Part shown: piece by piece, positions 57,107 through 64,000 of the stretch
Numbering within the stretch: the stretch's first letter is position 1
Layout: each line of letters begins with the position of its first letter
Assembly (NCBI RefSeq): GCF_009727055.1
Contig: NC_052352.1
Location: 22,300,511 to 22,364,510, forward strand
Direction of reading: 5' to 3'
Source: Benincasa hispida
Lineage: Eukaryota > Streptophyta > Magnoliopsida > Cucurbitales > Cucurbitaceae
DNA: 64,000 nucleotides
The notes under the pieces: model-generated
Told to the model about the DNA's origin: nothing
What the model saw: only the letters and a program-made list of their open reading frames with translations
Database searches by the model: none
Translations under genes and position numbers: made by a program

Positions 57107-58130
57107 AATCATAGAAAACATGAGCACAAGTTTTCTAAAACATAATTAAAACCCTTTCATTTACCACTACCACTAGTCATTATATTATATAGATTTTTTT
57201 TATGGAATGCAACACACCAACATAATCGACCAGAATAATATTTGGTTTTTTTTAGACCACCCTTAGGGTAATTTCACTAGGTGTAGAACTTGAAACTAAA
57301 AAAGCAAGTCAATAAAATCAGTAGTGTGCTACAACATAATTGAGGGTGGTTACAAAGTGGTGTTCTAGTTGAGTTAATTTCATGTCTTGTATTTAGTTAG
57401 ACTATATCTTGCATTAAAAAAGATTAAAAAAAATCAGTGTATTATCAATACTCTAACCTGTTGAGCTATGGAATATGCTACATGATTAGGAATGAAAGAA
57501 CAAAGCAAATTTTAGAAGAAAAGAACAAAGCAAATTTTCGATGAGGAAATTCTAAAATAATTAATCACGAGAGAGTGGTTGCAAGCCCATTTTTTCATCT
57601 ACATCAATCACACAAAAGGAAATTTTAAAAGGAAATAAATAAGAATTTATTATATAACAAAATGCGGTTGGAAAAATAGGTAAATTGCAAAAGATCCGTG
57701 CAATCCATGATCTATCCATATATTTTTCATTAATTATTTACAAACACCATTCAAAAACTTAATTAACGGTTAAAATATCAATTGGTCTCTCACTACTTTG
57801 TGTTTCATTCTATTGTACTCCATAATTTTTTAAATTTCAAACTCAAGTCTCAAATCTTAAAAATAGACCATAAATTTATCAGTACTATCTCTATAAATCT
57901 TGAAAAAAAAAATGTTCACATAATGTGTTTTTGTATAAAAATTATTATAACCAATTACAATAATTAAAAAAAAATAATTCAAAATCACTTTTGGTCCTAA
58001 ACTTTAAGGGTGTTTGTTTCACCAACATAGTTGAGTTGGTATAATATACTGACTCAATGTTTGGCCCACCAACTTTAAATGTTGGTGGAGTAGAGTTTGT
58101 ATATTTTACCAACTCACCCTAACTCTTCAT
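57107..58130. other. AT-rich intergenic sequence
   Basis: No gene is recognised. From about 58000, GGGTGTTTGTTTCACC and GAGTTGGTATAATATACTG resemble the start of a repeat that leads into the minisatellite. Confidence 0.4.
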
Positions 58131-58810
58131 TCTTCCAATGTTTTTAATGGCCCACCCATCGACCACTATCACACTCTGGGAACTAACTTCGAGCTTCGAC
58201 AATCATCTCCGACGAAAACTCTGGCGACCAACTCCCGACTTTGACAACCACCTCTGATGACAAATCTGACAACCAACTCCGATGTCAACTCTCATGACCA
58301 ACTTCGAGCTCCAACAATCGCGCAACCAACTCTGACAACCAGTTTCAGACTCTGGCAACCACCTTCAATGACCCAACTTCGACGACCAATTTCAGGCTTC
58401 GACAACAAACTCCGATAACCAACTTTGGCGACCATCTTCGTAGGCTCTGACAACCATCTCCAACTACAAACTATGACGGAAATCACCTTCGATGACCACC
58501 TTTGAGCGAGCAACTCAGAACTTCGACAACCACCTCTGACAACAAACTTCAGAAACCAACTTTAATACCAACTTCATGTGACTAACTTTGGGCTCCGACA
58601 ACCACATCTGACTACAAAATCGACAAAAATCATCTTTGATGAACAATTTTGGTGACCCCTTTGCTTGGCTAACTCCGAGCTCCGAAAAACACTTCCAATG
58701 ACAAACTTCGACAACCAACTCCAATACCACCTTCATGCGACCAACAACCACCTCTAACTACAAACTCCAACTAAAATCATTTTCGATAATCAACTTCCAA
58801 CACCACTTCC
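58131..58810. repeat. CAACTCCGACAACCACCTC minisatellite
   Basis: About 650 bases of imperfect units are built from the words ACCAACTTCGAGCTCCGACA, ACCACCTCCGATGACAAAC and GGCGACC, with a higher-order period of about 60-90 bases. Minus-strand open frames across it give only repeated Val, Ser, Trp, Lys and Arg words and are products of the repeat. Part of it is copied at 63815-63909. Confidence 0.8.
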
Positions 58811-59285
58811 GATTATTATAAGACTGATGATGTTAAAGTGTATTATAGGGTTGCTAATTATATAAATAATAGTATTTTTCTACATTAACTACAATATTTA
58901 TACGTAAAAATTTGTAAAAAAATATTTTTATTTAATTGAATTCATTTATCAAATGAGCGTTAATAATATTTAGACGAAAAATATGTATGTAATTGAAAAG
59001 TATGTAACATATAACAAAAAAATCATAAAAAAAAAATTCCTGAAACATTCTTTAGCAAGAATTAATGAAAATTGGAGATTTATTTTGTGACGATCCTCCA
59101 AATTTAGAGGAACTGAAAGTGAAATTGTTGAAGAAATGTGGTGATATTCCATTCGTTGCTAAGATGATGGGGGTGATTTAATTAAAAGAAAACTCATGAT
59201 AGAGTAAAAATATAGAGCAATAACATGAAGAAGAAGATGATAATGAAATTCATGGAAAAAAATTAGAAATCAAAAGTTTTTATTT
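58811..59285. other. AT-rich intergenic sequence
   Basis: Nothing is recognised. Confidence 0.35.
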
Positions 59286-59293
59286 CTCTTTGG
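59286..59293 (+). repeat. Target-site duplication CTCTTTGG (left)
   Basis: It is identical to 59721-59728. Confidence 0.9.
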
Positions 59294-59720
59294 TAGGGGT
59301 GGAAGCAATTCAGTTTGGTTCGTTTTCGTGGTCAAAACGAACCGAACAATTTTTCTAATATGTAAAACCAAACCAAACCGATCCGCATGCGGATCGGTTT
59401 GGTTTTAAATTCGATTGTGATTTTTAAAAAAAATCTATGTTATATTCTTTTTTAAATTAAAAAATGATTCGATTCGATTTGTTTTGGTTTTACTTTTTTT
59501 TTTTTAAAAAAAAAATATAAATAAATAAATGAATATATATTAGTTAAAAACGGTTCGATTCGGTTTTCGAAATTGAAACCGAATCGAACCGAATTAATTC
59601 GATTTCAAAATTTCTTCAAACCGGTCTGAACCGCATTTTTCGATTTCATTGAGTTTTTGGTTCACATCGGTTCGGTTTTTAGAAACGGTTCGATTTTTGC
59701 GGTTTGAATGGTCACCCCTA
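59294..59720. mobile_element. hAT-type MITE, 427 bases
   Basis: It starts TAGGGGTGGAAGCAATTC and ends GAATGGTCACCCCTA, so the first eight bases are a perfect inverted repeat. Exact CTCTTTGG duplications (8 bases) flank it. The interior consists of CGGTTCGGTTTT and its complement AAACCGAACCG many times, giving extensive self-complementarity. It has no ORF. Confidence 0.9.
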
Positions 59721-60074
59721 CTCTTTGGTTTCTCTTTTATTTAACCATATTTCTACAAAATGTAATTTAATTGTTGTTCATTGCCCAAAAAAAAGAAAGA
59801 AAGAAAGAAAAGCTTTAAAGATTAAAAGGAAAAAATTGCAATCTATATTTTATTCAAACAAAGATGGGTAGAGTTATCGAATAAAAAAGTTTCAAACAAA
59901 AATAATAATCATAAAAGTAGATTATTTAGAGTTCAGAAACCGCATCAGATATCCTAAACATATGAACTTAAGTACCCTAGATACAGACATACATATGAAC
60001 CCCACAGATATATGAACTCACATATAAACTCCAAACATACTATCTCAACTCAGCGTCCCAAATAGACCCTAAGT
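59721..60074. other. AT-rich intergenic sequence
   Basis: It starts with the right CTCTTTGG duplication. Purine-rich GAAA runs lie at about 59790-59810, and a short stretch at about 59965-60045 repeats ACATATGAAC-like words. No gene is recognised. Confidence 0.4.
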
Positions 60075-60509
60075 AAAGTAACAATTTAGTCTTTGAATTT
60101 TAATCGATAGAAATTTAGTTCCTATACTTTCAATCTAAAACAATTTAGTCTCTGAACTTTAATAAGTAACAATTTAGTACTTATACATTGAAAATTGCAA
60201 CCATTTAGTCCCTATGATGAAAAACTACTTTAAAATTAAGTATTGAACTTCATTATATAACAACATAATCTTTATAGTTTATTAAAAAATATATTAATTT
60301 TTTTTAATCAATTTAACAATCTACAAATATAAAAAATTTAATTAAATCTTAAGAATAATTTTGCACAGTAAGAACTAATCTATTACAAATTGTAAAATAT
60401 AAGTACCAAATTGTTATTTATTAAAGTTCAAGGATTAAATCCTTACAAATTTAAAAGTATATGCACTAAATCGTTACCAATTAAAATTCAAGAACCAAAT
60501 TGTTACTTT
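60075..60509. mobile_element. Foldback-type MITE, TTTAGTTC family (copy 3)
   Basis: About 55 bases at the left (AAAGTAACAATTTAGTC...) match the reverse complement of the right end (AAAGTAACAATTTGGTTC...) closely. Inside, AACAATTTAGTCTCTGAAC-type units repeat. It has no ORF. The flanks show no clear duplication. Confidence 0.7.
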
Positions 60510-60980
60510 AATGAAAGTGGAGAAACCAAAAAGTAATTCTTAACCAAAAAAAAAAAAAAAAGAAAAAAAAAAACTTTGAATGACAAGATTTATCTAGAAT
60601 ATAAAGACTATATTTGAAGAATCAAAAGCATAGAGACAACAATGAAATGAAACCAAAATACAGTTACATTTTAATAGAAACTAAACCCACACAAAAAAGG
60701 ACGGTTTCATTTCATCTTCCCACATTCCTTTTTCTTTTGGCAAAAGTTGATCGACAGACACAATGGTGTTACTCGCATATGATAATTCTAGTCACTTCTC
60801 TCTTTTGCATTTGCATGTCAATATCATCTTCAACACACAACATAGATGCTTATGTCACCCACATAAACATAAACATAAATATTCATCTTTTTTCTCTTTG
60901 TCCCTTTTTTCTTTTTTGCCCCTTCTAATGTTCCCATCGCCCTCGCAGCAAAAGTTGACGCCCAATTCCTAATTCCTTCT
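60510..60980. other. Pyrimidine-rich stretch
   Basis: An A-run at 60546-60571 is followed by a CT-rich region resembling a plant 5' leader. Open frames at 60614-60928 and 60763-60972 lack any recognisable domain. I do not call a gene. Confidence 0.3.
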
Positions 60981-61400
60981 TTGCTCCTTTTGGTTCACAC
61001 ATTTCGTCGAACAGGTGGTGGGCGCTCCACTTTCGTCCCCACCACTACCAACACCGCCACCAACCGCCCCTTCCTATGCCCCTTATTACTTCACCACAAT
61101 CAAGCTACACTCCGCCGGAGCCCTGCCGGCGCCGGAAACTTGAAAAATGGCAAGAAGGGGAAAATGGAAATTGTTTAATGTTGATTGGGTTTTGTAAGTT
61201 GAAGGGTTTTATTTGGACAGAAAAATGAATTGACTTCCGTCTCCGGCCTCCGTCGTTCGCCATCCGTCTTACCGAACCTTCTTTTTTTTCTCTTCTGATC
61301 CGTCAATTCTCTGTATCGGTCCCCAGCGAGAGAGAGACTGTTGCAGTTAATATTGTTGAAAAGGACGGTGACGATTGTAAACATCAACGTCTGTTATTAA
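60981..61400. other. GC-rich island, possible gene remnant
   Basis: This is one of the few GC-rich stretches outside repeats (about 61010-61140 and 61235-61340). One plus frame from about 61014 reads a Pro-rich segment (SSPPLPTPPPTAPSYAPYYF) and another, 60981-61178, a Thr/Arg-rich one. Neither has a secure start or a domain that I know. It could be the edge of a small gene, a promoter with a 5' leader, or a captured fragment. Confidence 0.25.
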
Positions 61401-61664
61401 GATATTTTCGCTTCTATTTTTCGAGGGCCATAGAAGTCATTTCACATTCTGTTATATAATAATAAAATAAAATTGATTAAAGAATATAAAAAGGTAGCAA
61501 CAAAATGAAAAATGGCCCCAAATGACCAAAAAAAAAAAAAAAAAACGCGCGCATATATATATATATGAGTGGTATATGCTTTTTTTTTTCTTGAAAAATT
61601 ATTTAAAAAACAATTTTTTTAGAATTTTTACTCTCAATTTTGAGTGAACAAAGTTTTTTTAAAA
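61401..61664. other. AT-rich spacer
   Basis: It holds an A-run at 61530-61544 followed by GCGCGC and (TA)n at 61552-61566. Nothing else is recognised. Confidence 0.4.
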
Positions 61665-61750
61665 CAATATATTGAATAGGGACCGAACCTCTAGCCTCAA
61701 GAATATCATATGTATTTGATAACCATTGAATTATACTCATTTTGACGAAT
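61665..61750 (-). repeat. SINE-like tRNA-derived repeat
   Basis: The minus strand contains GAGTATAATTCAATGGTTAT (A-box-like) and AGGTTCGGTCCCT, which fits a pol III B box. Confidence 0.4.
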
Positions 61751-61979
61751 GAACTGAATAGTTAATCAAAGATAAATCAAAGCAAGCAAATAATTAATAA
61801 TCACAAATACTGAATTTGACGATCATAAACTCTTGTTGAGGAATAAAAATGGAATTCCATCAACTCAAAAGATTGGAAACAAACATGTTTTTTTTTTTTT
61901 TTTTAAAAAAACAAATGGTGAATTATATAGATGTTTTATTTAGGGGGAGGGGAGGGGGTTATTTAAAAAAAATCCAACA
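61751..61979. other. AT-rich spacer
   Basis: No gene. A T-run lies at about 61890-61904 and a G-run at about 61941-61957. Confidence 0.4.
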
Positions 61980-62180
61980 AAATGACACTAATCATTCAAT
62001 TTTTACAGGTAGAAAAAATGTCAAACTATTTATAAAAATAGCAAAAAATATATATATATTGATAGACACTGATAGACTTCTCTCAGTTTCTATCAATGTC
62101 TACCGATCTCTATTAAAGAAGATTAAAATTTTGTTATTTTGTAGTTTTCTTTATTTTTCTATTTTTGAAAATTCCCTTAA
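61980..62180. repeat. TCTATCATTGATAG-type dispersed repeat
   Basis: The left arm AAACTATTTATAAAAATAGC and the right arm TATTTTTGAAAATTCCCTTA surround a core with GATAGACACTGATAGACTTC and TTTCTATCAATGTC. It is a short relative of the ends of the 23078-25745 element. Confidence 0.6.
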
Positions 62181-63180
62181 TATAAACAACATTCTAATTT
62201 ATAAAAAAAATATTTATAAATTATTAATTTATTATTATTATTATTATTCCAAAATATCTATTCAAATCAACATTATAAAATCGAAACTTCAATCAAAATA
62301 TATATAATTTAAGACTTTGTTATTTCCATTCATGGTATTTTAACTTTAGATATAAGTGAACATTATAATACACAAACTTCTATCAACCCCCCCTTTTTTT
62401 TTTTGGTAAATTTGACATTTCGTCATTTTCATCAACGACATTTTAAGCTTGGTCTAGAGACGGTTAATAAAAATTTGATTAAAATATCATTTTAATTATT
62501 ATATTTTAGATTTTTTTAACCATTGTAATTTCAATAAATTTTGAAATAGTTAATCTCGTTTATTGTTAAAACTTTTAAAGAAAAAGTTTCAATCAACATT
62601 TTATTTGAAACATATTTACATTATGTCTTCTTCTGGATGAAATTATTATTATTGTTTAACCATCTTCAACAAAAATTAATTCAAACATTCTTAAAATAAA
62701 TAAAAAAATAAAAGTTGACTTAAAACCCTTTTTTTTTAGTACAAACTTAAAAAACGAATTTTAACATTATTATAAAAGTACCAAAATGGAATGAAATCCT
62801 ATACGAATTTTGTAGAAGTTTCCAATGACTTGTCAAATAGCCTATTTTGAAGATTAATACTTATCTATAGCTATTGTCCTTTATTTATTTATATAATTTG
62901 TCATTTTCAGCTTTAAAAAATACAAATATGTAGCATTTGTGTATATAGCAAATTGAACCAAAATGATTTAATAAAAAATTTCATAGTCCTACAAAAGTAT
63001 ATATTTCTTTCATAAACATAATAAACGTCATTTTGATTTTTGTTATCAATGCCATCATAAATTGATGTACTATCATTATTAATAGAAGTTGTTTATATGA
63101 AAAAGAATAGAAGAAAGCAATATGAAATTATTTTGCTATAGTAATAAAAAGAAGGAAAAAAAATGTATTTTTGGTCTCTG
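62181..63180. other. AT-rich intergenic sequence
   Basis: A (TTA)n run lies at about 62222-62248. No gene is recognised. Confidence 0.4.
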
Positions 63181-63774
63181 AAGTTGGAAGTTATGTATCT
63201 ATCTGGTCCTTAAAGTTTTAAAAGAGATATCTTGGTTCGTAAGTGTTAGAATGGCTACCTCCATGGACGGAATATAACTACGATCGAATGACGTTAGACG
63301 TCAAAAATTAACCTGCAAAAGAGAAAATTGTTACAGGCTGAATCGCGGAGCTTGCTCTCTTTAAAACATTTTACGACTCTACCCCTTGTGCAAGCAATTC
63401 AACAATGGTTACGCCGTCCCCAAGATATAACAACCCAAATAATACTGTTTGGAACGAAAGTACACCGAAACCAGTTGAAATTCTGATACCCCTCTAAACC
63501 GATATTGTTCAGAAACGTAAAGGGAAAGCAACAGAAGAAAAGGAATGAATTGAATGAATGTTGTGACTTTTCTGTCGAAGTTCACCTCGTTTTATAGGCA
63601 GGGAGCCCAGCTGTAAAATGCGTACTACGCAGAAGTGGAGAATGCACGAACTCGGAGACGAGAGAACGACCATATGAAGCGTGGAGACTGAAAAAAATAA
63701 TAATAAATAATAAAATAAAAATATTATTATTATTTTGTAAAAAATAATAAGATACCCTCGCCTCGCTACACCAC
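63181..63774 (-). promoter_or_regulatory. Promoter-like region, possibly an LTR
   Basis: On the minus strand CTATAAAA (complement of 63590-63597) lies in a GC-richer context. It is followed by a CT-rich leader (TTCATTCCTTTTCTTCTG) and, upstream, by GTGTAGCGAGGCGAGGG. This layout could be the U3-R part of an LTR or a host promoter. No terminus or ORF allows a decision. Confidence 0.3.
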
Positions 63775-63812
63775 CTGTCTCTTATACACATCTAGATGTG
63801 TATAAGAGACAG
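63775..63812. other. Nextera mate-pair junction adapter (assembly contamination)
   Basis: 63775-63793 is CTGTCTCTTATACACATCT and 63794-63812 is AGATGTGTATAAGAGACAG. These are the 19-base Tn5 mosaic end in both orientations, end to end. This is exactly the circularisation junction of Nextera mate-pair libraries and does not belong to the genome. Confidence 0.98.
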
Positions 63813-63814
63813 AC

Positions 63815-63909
63815 CTTCGACGACCAATTTCAGGCTTCGACAACAAACTCCGATAACCAACTTTGGCGACCATCTTCGTAGGCTCTGACAACCATCTCCA
63901 ACTACAAAC
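63815..63909 (+). other. Misplaced copy of 58377-58471
   Basis: All 95 bases are identical to 58377-58471 in the minisatellite. The copy directly follows the adapter junction, as the other half of a mate-pair read would. Confidence 0.95.
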
Positions 63910-63910
63910 N
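63910..63910. other. Single N at a faulty join
   Basis: One undetermined base separates the misplaced copy from a repeat of local sequence. Confidence 0.95.
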
Positions 63911-63958
63911 TTATTATTTTGTAAAAAATAATAAGATACCCTCGCCTCGCTACACCAC
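63911..63958 (+). other. Artefactual duplication of 63727-63774
   Basis: 48 bases identical to 63727-63774, which end directly before the adapter. The true genome very probably runs from 63774 straight to 63959, without the 184 bases between. Confidence 0.9.
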
Positions 63959-64000
63959 GTCCGTGTGGGATGTCCACTATACCCATATTTGTCTATCTCT

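Noticed and set aside
58292..58751. Two minus-strand frames rich in Val, Ser and Trp
   Set aside because: They follow the minisatellite units. No start context or domain supports a gene.
63582..63986. Minus-strand frames across 63582-63791 and 63792-63986
   Set aside because: Both run into the adapter junction or the misplaced 95-base copy, so they do not exist in the genome.

Overview
This looks like nuclear DNA from a eudicot plant. The genes have introns, the sequence between genes is very AT-rich, and nested LTR retrotransposons, MITEs and Mutator-like elements are abundant. The repeat vocabulary (CGATCG-centred minisatellites, TCTATCATTGATAG arrays, the TGTTGGG-type LTR family, MULEs carrying a plant mobile domain) resembles what I know of cucurbits. 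I therefore favour Cucurbitaceae, but this is recognition from memory and was not tested by a search. A 25-base N gap, a single N and an untrimmed sequencing-adapter junction show that this is a draft assembly.

Only two convincing host genes are present. The first (9249-9777, +, two exons, 147 aa) encodes a secreted EPFL2-like cysteine-rich peptide of the EPF family, which signals through ERECTA receptors. The second (32568-36946, -, ten coding exons, 346 aa) encodes an inositol-tetrakisphosphate 1-kinase of the ITPK2/ITPK3 type, with intact ATP-grasp and Mg-binding residues. All its exon junctions can be placed at GT/AG sites in phase. Nothing suggests that the two genes act together.

The rest is mobile DNA. 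1-5.0 kb: a degenerate minisatellite, LTR fragments and a Gypsy 5' end (PBS plus gag start). 6.3-7.2 kb: two inverted-repeat elements. 10.7-16.5 kb: a Mutator-like element carrying a decayed transposase followed by a decayed plant mobile domain (PMD) gene. 16.8-18.4 kb: a DUF1985/Ulp1-type element fragment flanked by minisatellites. 18.56-26.93 kb: a nest of at least five insertions. 28.1-31.9 kb: a second, rearranged PMD-MULE that contains a chloroplast ndhH fragment and the N gap. 39.4-40.3, 45.3-45.9 and 59.3-59.7 kb: MITE-type elements with terminal inverted repeats and target-site duplications (TSDs). 46.225-57.101 kb: a complete minus-strand Sirevirus-like Copia element with an ATTTA duplication. 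It has no visible reverse transcriptase and carries an unassigned ORF split by a solo LTR, which itself contains another solo LTR.

The last 230 bases contain an assembly error. A Nextera mate-pair junction and a 95-base copy of sequence from 5.4 kb upstream have been built into the consensus. I saw no convincing tRNA, rRNA, CRISPR array or bacterial-type feature.
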